64,000 bases of DNA, taken from JALYLC01 sp035696365. Its GTDB lineage: Bacteria; Actinomycetota; Thermoleophilia; Gaiellales; JALYLC01. Of the stretch, positions 23,394 to 35,443 are shown in pieces. Below the pieces are notes generated by a model. It ran no database searches and was not told where the DNA came from. It saw nothing but the letters and a program-made list of their open reading frames with translations. Numbering within the stretch: position 1 is the first letter of the stretch; each line of letters begins with the position of its first letter. The stretch is taken from assembly GCA_035696365.1 (NCBI GenBank), contig DASRQS010000050.1, positions 124,001-188,000 on the forward strand. The letters are read 5' to 3'. The translations under genes and the position numbers were made by a program.

Positions 23394-23980
23394 CGGTCGG
23401 CGTGGTCGCCTGCGGGGCACTGGCGCTGCACGTGCGGGCGATCGCCCGCCGGCGCGGGCTCGACCTCGACGTGCACGCCCTGCCGCCGCAGCTGCACAAC
23501 CGGCCCGAGCGCATCGCGCCGGCGGTGGCCGAGCAGCTGGCCGAGCTGCAGGGCCGCCACGAGCGCGTCGCGGTGGCCTACGCCGACTGCGGCAGCTACG
23601 GGGCCCTCGACGCGCTGCTCGACGGCACGGGGATCGAGCGACTGGCCGGCGACACGTGTTACGACCTGTTCGGCTTCGACGAGGTGCACGAGGCGCTCGC
23701 GGAGGAGCCCGGCACGTACTTCCTCACCGACTTCCTCGCGCGCACCTTCGAGCGCACGGTCTGGCGCTCGCTCGGCCTCGACCGCTACCCCGAGCTGCGC
23801 GATGACTACTTCCACTCGTATCGCCGCTGCGTGTGGCTCGCGCAGCGGCCCACGCCGCCGCTGCGCAGGGCCGCGGAGCACGCGGCCGGGCTGCTCGGGC
23901 TGCCACTGAGCGAGCGCGTCGTCGGCGAGGGCGGCCTCGAGCGCGAGCTCGTGCGGATCTGCGGCGCGGCAGGAGCATGA
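23390..23980 (+). CDS. DUF1638 family protein
   Basis: A 196-residue soluble protein starting 'MTVGVVACGALALHVRAIAR'. It carries the DUF1638 stretches 'VAYADCGSYGALDALLDGTGIERLAGDTCYDLFG' and 'TYFLTDFLARTFERTVWRSLGLDRYPELRDDYFHSYRRCVWL'. The conserved Cys and His residues suggest metal or cofactor binding. The family is uncharacterised but recurs beside MttB-type corrinoid systems. Both ends overlap neighbours by ATGA, so it is made with the activator and the flavoprotein. A role in corrinoid or methyl-transfer chemistry is inferred from context only. Confidence 0.88.
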   Translation: MTVGVVACGALALHVRAIARRRGLDLDVHALPPQLHNRPERIAPAVAEQLAELQGRHERVAVAYADCGSYGALDALLDGTGIERLAGDTCYDLFGFDEVHEALAEEPGTYFLTDFLARTFERTVWRSLGLDRYPELRDDYFHSYRRCVWLAQRPTPPLRRAAEHAAGLLGLPLSERVVGEGGLERELVRICGAAGA

Positions 23981-26418
23981 AGGAGCGCGCCGAGGTCGTC
24001 GTGATCGGCGCCGGCATCGTGGGCTGCGCCGCGGCGCACTACCTGACGCTGGCCGGCGTTCGCGACGTCGTCGTGGTCGATCAGGGCCCCCTGGGCGACA
24101 CGGGCGGCTCCTCGTTCCACGCTCCGGGCCTCTGCTTCCAGACCAACGGCTCAAAGCTCTCCTGCACGCTCGCGCAGTGGTCGCGCGAGCTCTATCGCGA
24201 GCTCGACACGCCGGAGCGCCGCACCTGGTGGGAGGTCGGCTCGCTCGAGGCCGCCACCACACCAGAGCGCCTGGCCGAGATCAAGCGCCGCCATGCGTTC
24301 GCGACGTCCTGGGGGCTCCCGAGTCACGTGATCACGCCGGACGAGGCGCTGCGCCACGTCCCGCTGCTCGACCGCGACCTCCTGCATGGGGCGCTGCACG
24401 TGCCGAGCGACGGCATCGCCAAGGGCGCCAACATCTGCCAGGCGCTGCAGGAGCAGGCGGAATCCCGGGGTGCGACCTTCATCGGCAACACGCGCGCGAC
24501 CGGGATCGACCTGAGCGGCGGGCGGGTGCGCGCCGTGGAGACCGACCAGGGCGTGATCCGCACCTCGACGGCGCTCGTGAGCCTGGGCCTGTGGGGCCCC
24601 GAGTTCATGCGCGCGCTCGGCCTGCCGCTGGTCGCGATGCAGCCGATGCAGCACCTCTTCGCCTGGACCGAGCCGCTGCCCGAGCTGGCCGGGACGATGC
24701 TCGAGATCGAGCATCCGATACTGCGCCATCAGGATCGCGCGATGTACTTCCGCCAGCGCGGGGAGGGCTACGGCATCGGCGCCTACGGGCACGACCCGAT
24801 CACCATCGAGCCGCACGAGCTCGAACGCCATCCCGACGGCCATCAGATCGCGACCGGACCGTTCTCCGAGCAGCACTGGCCGGAGTCGCTGGCGTGGGCG
24901 CACGAGCTGCTGCCGCCGCTCGCGAACGTCGCTATCGCCGAGACGTTCAACGGCCACTTCTCGTTCGCCGTCGACAACAACTCGTTCGCGGGCCCCGCGA
25001 CGGAGGTCGACGGCCTCTGGCTGGCCGACGGCATCTGGGTCACGCACGGCGGTGGCACCGCGAAGGCCGTGGTCGACCTCATGACGACGGGCCGCTGCGC
25101 GCTCGACCTCGGCCCGATGCACCCCGACCGGCTGCACCCGTTCCAGCGCAGCCCGCTGTATGTGAATGCGCGAGGGCGCACGCAGTACGACGAGGTCTAC
25201 GACATCATCCACCCCGGGCAGGTGCTGGCCTACCCGCGCAGCGTGCGCACCACGCCCTGGCACGAGCGCTTCCTCGATCACGGCGCCGAGCTCACCGAGA
25301 GCGCCGGCTGGGAGCGGGGCCAGTGGTTCCGCGCGAACGACGCGCTGCCGCTCCCCGAGGTCATGCCCGATCGCTCGGCCTGGGCGCAGCGGCACTGGTC
25401 GCCGACCATCGGCCGGGAGCACGTGGCGACCCGCACCGGCGTCGGTGTCTTCGACCTGACGCCGTTCGTCAAGGTCGAGGCCGAGGGGCCGGGCGTCACG
25501 GAGTGGCTCAACCGGGTGTGCGCGAGCGAGATGGACAGGCCGGTCGGCCGCATCCTCTACACGACGGTGCTCGATCACGACGGCGGCTGCGTGTGTGACC
25601 TCACCGTCACGCGGCTGGCCGACGAGCGCTACCTGCTCGTGACGGGCGGCGGCTCCGGCCCGCGCGACGTCGCCTGGCTGCGCGGCGAACTCCCCGAGGG
25701 GGACTCCGTGCGCCTGCGCGACGTGTCGTCGTCGCTCGGCGTGCTGGGGCTGTGGGGGCCGCGCGCCGGCGAGGTGCTCGCGCGTCTCAGCCCCGACGAC
25801 CTCTCCTTCCCCTACCTGAGCGCGCGCGAGATCTGGGTCGGCGCCGTGCCGGCGCTCGCACTGCGCATCTCGTACGCCGGCGAGCTGGGCTGGGAGCTGT
25901 ACACGCCCACCGAGCACGGGCGCTATCTCTGGGACCAGCTGTTCGAGGCGGGTGCCGAGTCGGGCATCGTGGCCTGCGGCACGGGCGCATTCAACTCGCT
26001 GCGCATGGAGAAGGGCTACCGCTTCGCGGGCGTCGATATGACGCGCGAGCACACGCCGTTCGAGGCCGGCCTCGGCTTCACGGTGCATTTCACCAAGCCC
26101 GACTTCAACGGCCGTGAGGCGGCCCTCGCCGCGCGCGCACGTGGGCCGCGCAAGCGCCTGCGCTGTCTCGTGCTCGACGACCTGCACGGCACCTGTTACG
26201 GCGGCGAGCCGCTCGAGCGCGACGGCCATGCGGTCGGCTACGTGGCGAGCGCCGACTTCGGCTACACCGTCGGGCGCCAGATCCTGCTCGGCTGGCTGCC
26301 GCCGGAGCTCTCGGCGGAGGGCACGCAGGTCGACGTCGACATCCTCGGCGATCACCACGGCGCCACGGTCACGCACGAGCCGCTCTACGACCCCAGCGGT
26401 GAGCGGCTCCGCGTCTGA
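23977..26418 (+). CDS. Dimethylglycine/sarcosine dehydrogenase-type FAD oxidoreductase with GcvT domains
   Basis: An 813-residue protein. The N-terminal FAD-dependent DAO domain has GAGIVG at residues 11-16. 'GSSFHAPGL' places His48 at the position of the covalently flavinylated His of DMGDH and sarcosine dehydrogenase. From about residue 470 the sequence is GcvT-like aminomethyltransferase: 'GVGVFDLTPFVKVEAEGPGVTEWLNR', 'ISYAGELGWELY' and 'AFNSLRMEKGYRFAGVDMTREHTPFEAGLGF'. It would oxidatively demethylate dimethylglycine or sarcosine and capture the methylene group on THF. It ends the corrinoid operon. Dimethylglycine is inferred as the product of upstream glycine betaine demethylation. Confidence 0.88.
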   Translation: MKERAEVVVIGAGIVGCAAAHYLTLAGVRDVVVVDQGPLGDTGGSSFHAPGLCFQTNGSKLSCTLAQWSRELYRELDTPERRTWWEVGSLEAATTPERLAEIKRRHAFATSWGLPSHVITPDEALRHVPLLDRDLLHGALHVPSDGIAKGANICQALQEQAESRGATFIGNTRATGIDLSGGRVRAVETDQGVIRTSTALVSLGLWGPEFMRALGLPLVAMQPMQHLFAWTEPLPELAGTMLEIEHPILRHQDRAMYFRQRGEGYGIGAYGHDPITIEPHELERHPDGHQIATGPFSEQHWPESLAWAHELLPPLANVAIAETFNGHFSFAVDNNSFAGPATEVDGLWLADGIWVTHGGGTAKAVVDLMTTGRCALDLGPMHPDRLHPFQRSPLYVNARGRTQYDEVYDIIHPGQVLAYPRSVRTTPWHERFLDHGAELTESAGWERGQWFRANDALPLPEVMPDRSAWAQRHWSPTIGREHVATRTGVGVFDLTPFVKVEAEGPGVTEWLNRVCASEMDRPVGRILYTTVLDHDGGCVCDLTVTRLADERYLLVTGGGSGPRDVAWLRGELPEGDSVRLRDVSSSLGVLGLWGPRAGEVLARLSPDDLSFPYLSAREIWVGAVPALALRISYAGELGWELYTPTEHGRYLWDQLFEAGAESGIVACGTGAFNSLRMEKGYRFAGVDMTREHTPFEAGLGFTVHFTKPDFNGREAALAARARGPRKRLRCLVLDDLHGTCYGGEPLERDGHAVGYVASADFGYTVGRQILLGWLPPELSAEGTQVDVDILGDHHGATVTHEPLYDPSGERLRV

Positions 26419-26604
26419 CGATCGCGACGAACGCCGCCTCCAGATGCGCAAGCGCGTCCCGCAGGCATGGAGGCCTTCCCGCACCGCCTGCCGGGCGGGT
26501 GCTCGCGGAGCAGGAATGAGCCCTCGCTTGCACTAAAGCGGTGTGCGTGAGAAAGTCGCGGGCGCATTCTTCCGCCGCCGGAGTCAAGCACCAGGAGGGC
26601 TCGT
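26419..26604. other. Gap before the APC permease
   Basis: A 186-base gap. I looked for a glycine riboswitch, which would fit a glycine-producing pathway, and found none of its conserved core. The last bases include CAGGAGGGC, a strong ribosome-binding site for the permease. Confidence 0.4.
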
Positions 26605-28155
26605 ATGAGTGAACCGGTCCACGCCGATGCGAACGATCTCGCGTCGTTCGGGTACAAGCAGGAGCTGAACCGCTCGCTCGGATCGTTCTCGAGCTTCGCC
26701 GCGGGCTTCTCCTACATCTCCATTCTGACCGGGATGTTCCAGACGGCCGCGCTGGGCTTCCTCTTCGCCGGTCGCGCCTTCATCTGGGCCTGGCCGATCG
26801 TTTTCTTGGGGCAGATGGCGGTCGCGCTCAACTTCGCCGAGCTGGCCGCCCACTTCCCGCTCGCCGGCTCCGTGTACCAGTGGTCGAAGCGCCTGGCCGG
26901 AAAGCCCTGGGCCTGGAACACGGGCTGGATCTACCTCTGCGCGCAGATCGTGACCATTCCGGCTGTGGCGCTGGCGTGGCAGGTGATCCTCCCGCAGATC
27001 ACGCCGAAGTTCCAGTTCGTCAAATGCACGGTCTCGACAGCCCCCGGCTCGACCTGCGCCGACAAGAACTACCCCGGCGTCTTCGATCCCGCGTTCGCCA
27101 AGAACGCGTTCATCCTCGGCGCGATCATGATCCTGCTGACGACGTTCGTGAACCTCATGGGCGTGCGCGTCATCTCGAGGATCAACAACATCGGGGTGAT
27201 CGCGGAGCTCGTGGGGGCGGTCGGCCTCATCCTCCTGCTGGCGATCAACATCAAGCACGGCCCCTCGGTGCTCTTCAAGACCGACGGCACCGGCGCGGGG
27301 CATCAGTGGGGCTACTTCGGAGCGCTGCTGCTGGGCGCGATCATGCCGCTCTACGTGATGTACGGCTTCGACAGTGCGGGCTCACTGGCCGAGGAGACCG
27401 CGGATCCGCGGCGCACGGCACCGAAGGCGCTCATCCGCGCACTCCTGACGGCCGGCGTGCTCGGGTTCCTCCTGATCGGCTTCGGCACCATGGCGGTCGA
27501 CAAGCAGGCCACGGGCTTCGGGCTGACGTCCATCACGAAGGACGTTCTCGGCGACACCTGGGGCAACGTCTGGCTCGCCGACGTCGGTCTCGCGATCTTC
27601 GTCTGCTGCCTGGCGATCCAGGCCATGAGCATCCGGATCCTGTTCTCCATGGCACGCGACGGCAACCTGCCGTTCGCGCGTCAGCTCGCGAGCGTCTCGG
27701 CCAAGCACCGGGTGCCGGTCGTCCCGGCCCTGACATCGGGGGTCATCGCGCTCATCATCCTCGCGTTCAACATCGTCAACCCCTCGGCCTTCACGATCAT
27801 CATCTCGCTGGGCATCATCCTCATGTACATCGCGTATCTGGGTGTGACGATCCCGCTTCTGCGCAAGCGGAGTCAGGGCTGGCCCGGCAACCTGCCAGAC
27901 TCGAAGGAGGGGCTGTTCGCGCTGGGGAACTGGGGCGTTCCGATCAACGCGATCGCGATCCTCTACGGCGCGTCCATGGTCGTCAACCTCGAGTGGCCGC
28001 GTGTCGCGCTGTACGTCGACGATACGTACAAGTGGGGCCCGATCGTCGCCACGATCGCGCTCGCCGGCTTCGGGCTGATCTACTACTACGCCATCCAGCA
28101 GCACAAGGGCGAGGTGCTCGAGGAGCACCGCGCCGAGGCTGCGGCAGGCGACTGA
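26605..28155 (+). CDS. APC superfamily amino acid/amine permease
   Basis: A 516-residue integral membrane transporter with about 12 hydrophobic segments. The first-helix region 'LGSFSSFAAGFSYISILTGMF' and 'AGSVYQWSKRLAGKPWAWNTGW' are typical of the GABA/choline/polyamine branch of the APC family. ATG 26605 has an AGGAGGG site. It follows the corrinoid operon on the same strand after 186 bases and is a good candidate for uptake of the methylated amine. Substrate is inferred from position, not residues. Confidence 0.85.
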   Translation: MSEPVHADANDLASFGYKQELNRSLGSFSSFAAGFSYISILTGMFQTAALGFLFAGRAFIWAWPIVFLGQMAVALNFAELAAHFPLAGSVYQWSKRLAGKPWAWNTGWIYLCAQIVTIPAVALAWQVILPQITPKFQFVKCTVSTAPGSTCADKNYPGVFDPAFAKNAFILGAIMILLTTFVNLMGVRVISRINNIGVIAELVGAVGLILLLAINIKHGPSVLFKTDGTGAGHQWGYFGALLLGAIMPLYVMYGFDSAGSLAEETADPRRTAPKALIRALLTAGVLGFLLIGFGTMAVDKQATGFGLTSITKDVLGDTWGNVWLADVGLAIFVCCLAIQAMSIRILFSMARDGNLPFARQLASVSAKHRVPVVPALTSGVIALIILAFNIVNPSAFTIIISLGIILMYIAYLGVTIPLLRKRSQGWPGNLPDSKEGLFALGNWGVPINAIAILYGASMVVNLEWPRVALYVDDTYKWGPIVATIALAGFGLIYYYAIQQHKGEVLEEHRAEAAAGD

Positions 28156-28206
28156 TCGCGCGGGTTGGGCGGGCGCTCGTGTCCGCCCACCCCGCCAGGA
28201 ACGCCC

Positions 28207-28569
28207 ATGGATGAGCCGTTCAGGGAGCTCGCCCGCCGCGATGCGAAGGCGATACGCAGCGGCATGGCGATGGCCGTCGTTGCGCTTGTCATCGGTGTCA
28301 TCGGTCTCTTCGCCGGCCCGATCGTCGGCTTCTTCGCGATGCTCGTCGCCGGGCTCGTTCAGCTGAACATCCTCTACGCGTGGCTCACGGGGCCGCGCCT
28401 CATGGCCGAGCGCCGACCCCTGCTCACGCCTGGGGTGCTCGCAGGAATTCCCTTCGCCATGGGCGCATACGCGCTCTTCGGCGGGGTGGGGGCGATCGTC
28501 GCGTCTCTGCCGGCCGCGTTCTTTGCGACGATCATCATGGGCATGACCCTCGCGACCCGTCGCACCTGA
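28207..28569 (+). CDS. Small membrane protein of unknown function
   Basis: A 120-residue protein with four predicted hydrophobic segments: 'SGMAMAVVALVIGVIGLFAGP', 'VGFFAMLVAGLVQLNILYAWL', 'LTPGVLAGIPFAMGAYALF' and 'GAIVASLPAAFFATIIMGMTL'. The N-terminus is charged and cytoplasmic-looking. ATG 28207 has AGGA 6 bases upstream. It sits between the permease and the glycosyltransferase (6-base gap to the latter). I do not recognise a family. Confidence 0.6.
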   Translation: MDEPFRELARRDAKAIRSGMAMAVVALVIGVIGLFAGPIVGFFAMLVAGLVQLNILYAWLTGPRLMAERRPLLTPGVLAGIPFAMGAYALFGGVGAIVASLPAAFFATIIMGMTLATRRT

Positions 28570-28575
28570 CGCTCG

Positions 28576-29850
28576 ATGGCGACGATCGTTTTTTTCCCCG
28601 AGGGCGCGCACGGGCCGACAAACAACTGCGCGGGCATCGGCGCCGTGCTGCGCGAGCGCGGCCATCGCGTCGCGTTCATCCTCGAGGAGTCGTTCGCGGG
28701 CACGCTCGAGGCGCGCGGCTTCGAGGAGCGGCTGATGCGACTCGGCCCGCCACCGGAGCAGGAGGAGGTGCCCGGGCAGTTCTGGATCGACTTCATCCGC
28801 GACACGGCTCCGGTCTTCCGCAAGCCGACGATCGAGCAGCTCGGCGAGTTCGTCGCGCCCACCTTCGAGGCGCTCTGCGACGGGGCGCGCTACGTCCACG
28901 GCCGGTTGCTGGAGATCATCGACGAGCTCGCGCCCGACGTGATCGTCGAGGACAACGTCGTCTCGTTCCCGGCGCTCGCGTCCAGCGGACGCCGCTGGGT
29001 GCGGATCGTCTCCTGCAACCCGCTCGAGGTGCCTGATCCGGCGCTCGCGCCGGTGTTCTCGGGCTATCCGGAGGCCGATCGCTCGGACTGGGCGGCCTTC
29101 CGAGAGGAGTTCCGGCGCACGCACGCCGAGCTGCACGCGTCGTTCGACGAGTTCCGCCGCGAGGCCGGGGCACCGCCGCTCCCGGGCCTGGAATTCATGG
29201 ACACCTCGCCCGACCTCAACCTGTACGGCTACCCCGACGAGGTCGACTACGCCCGCTCGCAGCCGCTGGGCGCGACCTGGCACAACGTGCAGACCAGCGT
29301 GCGCACGAGCGAGGCCTGGGAGCTCCCGGAGCGCCTGCGTGAGGGGCCAGGCGCGCTGCTCTACCTCTCACTCGGGTCACTCGGGTCCGCGGATGTGGGG
29401 CTGATGCAGCGCCTAGTCGACATCCTCGGCGCGACCGGGCATCGCGTGATCGTCTCCAAGGGGCCGCTGACCGAGCAGATCCGCCTGCACGACAACATGT
29501 GCGGCGAAGGCTATCTGCCGCAACCCGCGATCCTGCCGCAGGTCGACCTCGTGATCACGCACGGCGGCAACAACACGACCTGCGAGGCGCTCCACTACGG
29601 CAAGCCGATGGTCGTGCTGCCGATCTTCTGGGATCAGTACGACAACGCCCAGCGCATCCACGAGACCGGATTCGGCGTGCGGCTCTCGACGTACGGTTGC
29701 GAGGGCGAAGAGCTGACCGGCGCCGTCGACCGGCTGCTCGCGGATGCAGCCTTGCACGCGCGGCTCGCCGCGATGGCGGACCGGCTGCAGAGCAGGTCGG
29801 GCACGGTGGTGGCGGCCGATCGGATCGAGCGGCTGGCCACCGAGCCCTGA
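28576..29850 (+). CDS. Glycosyltransferase, GT1/UGT type
   Basis: A 424-residue GT-B fold enzyme resembling macrolide or UDP-glucuronosyl-type transferases. The C-terminal donor-binding region is clear: 'ALLYLSLGSLGSADVGLMQRLV', 'EGYLPQPAILPQVDLVITHGGNNTTCEALHYGKPMVVLPIFWDQYDNAQR'. The N-terminal 'VFFPEGAHGPTNNCAGIGAVLRERGH' fits the acceptor domain. It transfers a sugar from a nucleotide donor to an unknown acceptor. It is separated from the small membrane-protein gene by 6 bases and converges on the MTHFR-fusion gene with 9 bases between stops. Confidence 0.85.
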   Translation: MATIVFFPEGAHGPTNNCAGIGAVLRERGHRVAFILEESFAGTLEARGFEERLMRLGPPPEQEEVPGQFWIDFIRDTAPVFRKPTIEQLGEFVAPTFEALCDGARYVHGRLLEIIDELAPDVIVEDNVVSFPALASSGRRWVRIVSCNPLEVPDPALAPVFSGYPEADRSDWAAFREEFRRTHAELHASFDEFRREAGAPPLPGLEFMDTSPDLNLYGYPDEVDYARSQPLGATWHNVQTSVRTSEAWELPERLREGPGALLYLSLGSLGSADVGLMQRLVDILGATGHRVIVSKGPLTEQIRLHDNMCGEGYLPQPAILPQVDLVITHGGNNTTCEALHYGKPMVVLPIFWDQYDNAQRIHETGFGVRLSTYGCEGEELTGAVDRLLADAALHARLAAMADRLQSRSGTVVAADRIERLATEP

Positions 29851-29859
29851 CGAGCGGAC

Positions 29860-31671
29860 TCAGGCCTCGAAGAGCTCGAGTGCGGCCTCGGGCTGCTTGA
29901 AGGGCGGGATCACGTAGATCCCGGCCGTCCGCGGGCGGACCGCGTCGACGAGCTCGCGCGCCAGTGAGAGGCCGATGGCCGGCGCATCGGAGCCGGCCTC
30001 GCGGAGGGCCTCGAGCACTCGCTCCGGCACGCTGATCCCCGGCACCTCGTTATGGAGCCGGAGCGCCATGGCGTAGCTGCGCAGGGGCCACACGCCGACG
30101 AGCACCGGGATCGGCACGGAGCCGGAATAGTGGTCGAGGAGCGGCTGCAGCTGGCTCGCGTCGAACAGCGCCTGTGTCATCGCGAAGCGTGCGCCGGCGG
30201 CGATCTTGCGCTCGAAGCGGTCGAGCTCGAGGGCGAGGTCGTCGGCAGTCGGGTTGACCGCCACCCCGGTGAAGAAGGAGGTTGGCTGGTCGATCGCCTT
30301 GCCGACGTAGTCCTCACCCTGGTTGAGGCGGGAGATGAGGTGCACGAGGCCGATCGAGTCGATCTCGTAGACCCCGCGCGAGCCGGGGTAGTCGCCGACG
30401 TGCGGGGGGTCGCCGGTGACGGCGAGGACGTTGCGGACACCGTCGGCGTGGGCGCCGAGCAGCACGCCCTCCAGGCCCATCACCGACGTGTCTCGCGGCG
30501 TCACGTGGGGGATCGTCTCGATCCCGGTCTCCCGCTGGATGGCCACCGACGCCATGAGCGCGTTCATCCGCGCGCGAGCCATGGGGTTGTCGTTGACGTC
30601 GACGAAGCCGACGTGGCCCGACGCGCGCAGCGCGCGGGCGACGTCGATCATCGCCGTGCTCGTGCCGCCCTTCGGCGGGTCGAGCTCGACGCTCACGACC
30701 CACTCGCCCTCGCGCAGCGCGCGGGCGAGGCCCGTCTCCCCGTGGGTCGCGGCGACGGCGGCGGGAAGGGAGGACTCGCCGGCCTCGAAGGCCACGCGCG
30801 GGCGTCGCCCCTCATCCAGCGCGGATCGAATCGTCTCGATCTGGGCGGGAGTGGTGCCGCAGCAGCCGCCGATCAGACGGGCGCCCAGGGCGCTCGCCTG
30901 CGCGGCGAACTCGGCGAAGTAGTCGGGGGAGGAGTGCGGGTAGACGACGCGGCCGCCGATGATGCTCGCGAGGCCGACGTTGGGCAGCGTGGCGAGCGGC
31001 AGGCCCGAGTCACGCATCGCGGCGAGCGCGGTCAGCGCTGCGTGGGGACCGGCGCCGTGGTTGTTCCCGATGGCGGCCACGTCGAGCTGCTCCAGCCGGG
31101 CCGCTGCGGCGGCGGCGCCGATGCCGCCGGACGTCTCGGCGTCCTCGTCGAAGGTGAGCAGCGCCACGATGGGCAGCGAGGAGACGCTCCGCACGGCGCC
31201 GACGGCCGCGACGAGCTCGTCCAGATCGAAGAACGTCTCGAGCATGAAGAGGTCGACGCCGCGCCCCTCGAGGACGAGCGCCTGCTCCGCGTAGAGCGAT
31301 CCGTGCTCGGTCGCGTCGAACATCTCGAGCTCGCCCAGCGGGCCGATCGCGCCCGCGATGAACACGTCGCGACCGGAAACCTCGCGTGCCTCACGGGCGA
31401 TCCGCACGGCGGCGGAGTTGATCCGCTCGAAGTCGTCGTCGAGCCGGTAGGTGGCGAGGTTGCGGCGGTTTGCGCGGAAGGTGTTCGTCTCGATCAGCTC
31501 GGCGCCCGCGCGGATGTAGCTCGCGTGCACCGCGACCACGCTCTCGGGCGCGCGCAGGTTCGCCTCCTCCGGAATGCGAAGGCCGGGCACGGCCTCGGCC
31601 AGCAGAGCGCCGAGCCCGCCGTCGGCGACGATCGGCGGGCCGTTCCGCAGCCGCGCGGCGAAGTCAGCCAT
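29860..31671 (-). CDS. Bifunctional homocysteine S-methyltransferase / methylenetetrahydrofolate reductase
   Basis: A 603-residue fusion. Residues 1-290 form a cobalamin-independent homocysteine methyltransferase domain with 'ETNTFRANR' and the zinc pair Cys270-Cys271 in 'GGCCGTTP'. Residues 310-603 are a MetF domain with 'VSVELDPPKGG', 'NVLAVTGDPPHVGDYPGSRGVYEIDS', 'FFTGVAVNP' and 'ARFAMTQALFD'. The third zinc ligand, normally Cys in a GxNC motif, is replaced by His205 in 'IGNNHGAGP'. It follows metH by 18 bases on the same strand, so the two methionine-forming enzymes are probably co-transcribed. Which methyl donor the first domain uses is uncertain. Confidence 0.9.
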   Translation of the reverse strand: MADFAARLRNGPPIVADGGLGALLAEAVPGLRIPEEANLRAPESVVAVHASYIRAGAELIETNTFRANRRNLATYRLDDDFERINSAAVRIAREAREVSGRDVFIAGAIGPLGELEMFDATEHGSLYAEQALVLEGRGVDLFMLETFFDLDELVAAVGAVRSVSSLPIVALLTFDEDAETSGGIGAAAAAARLEQLDVAAIGNNHGAGPHAALTALAAMRDSGLPLATLPNVGLASIIGGRVVYPHSSPDYFAEFAAQASALGARLIGGCCGTTPAQIETIRSALDEGRRPRVAFEAGESSLPAAVAATHGETGLARALREGEWVVSVELDPPKGGTSTAMIDVARALRASGHVGFVDVNDNPMARARMNALMASVAIQRETGIETIPHVTPRDTSVMGLEGVLLGAHADGVRNVLAVTGDPPHVGDYPGSRGVYEIDSIGLVHLISRLNQGEDYVGKAIDQPTSFFTGVAVNPTADDLALELDRFERKIAAGARFAMTQALFDASQLQPLLDHYSGSVPIPVLVGVWPLRSYAMALRLHNEVPGISVPERVLEALREAGSDAPAIGLSLARELVDAVRPRTAGIYVIPPFKQPEAALELFEA

Positions 31672-31689
31672 GCCGCCACCCCGGCGTGT

Positions 31690-35295
<3,606 letters not shown>

Positions 35296-35301
35296 CTTCA
35301 C

Positions 35302-35372
35302 TCCCCTCCGGCAGCCTCTCCAACATGCCGCCACCGGATCGGGAGCCCGAAGGCTCACGAGGCTGTTTAGGC
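35302..35372 (-). promoter_or_regulatory. Structured leader of metH
   Basis: On the minus strand CAGCCTC (35365-35359) can pair with GAGGCTG (35318-35312), enclosing a GAGCC-TTCG-GGCTC hairpin (35356-35343) and a weaker CCG/CGG stem. The 3' strand of the outer stem ends two bases before the GGAGG ribosome-binding site. I do not recognise a cobalamin or SAM riboswitch core in it, but the arrangement could control translation. Confidence 0.4.
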
Positions 35373-35443
35373 GTTTATCCCCCTGGTCGCCAAGCTGCCA
35401 CAAAACTGTCCAGGTGAGGCAACGCTATCAGGGAGGCGGCGTC

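Noticed and set aside
26419..26604. Glycine riboswitch upstream of the permease
   Set aside because: I looked for the conserved aptamer core and found no match on either strand.
35296..35403. Upstream start for metH giving a 1237-residue protein
   Set aside because: The additional residues come from a region that folds as an RNA hairpin next to the GGAGG site and do not resemble any MetH N-terminus.
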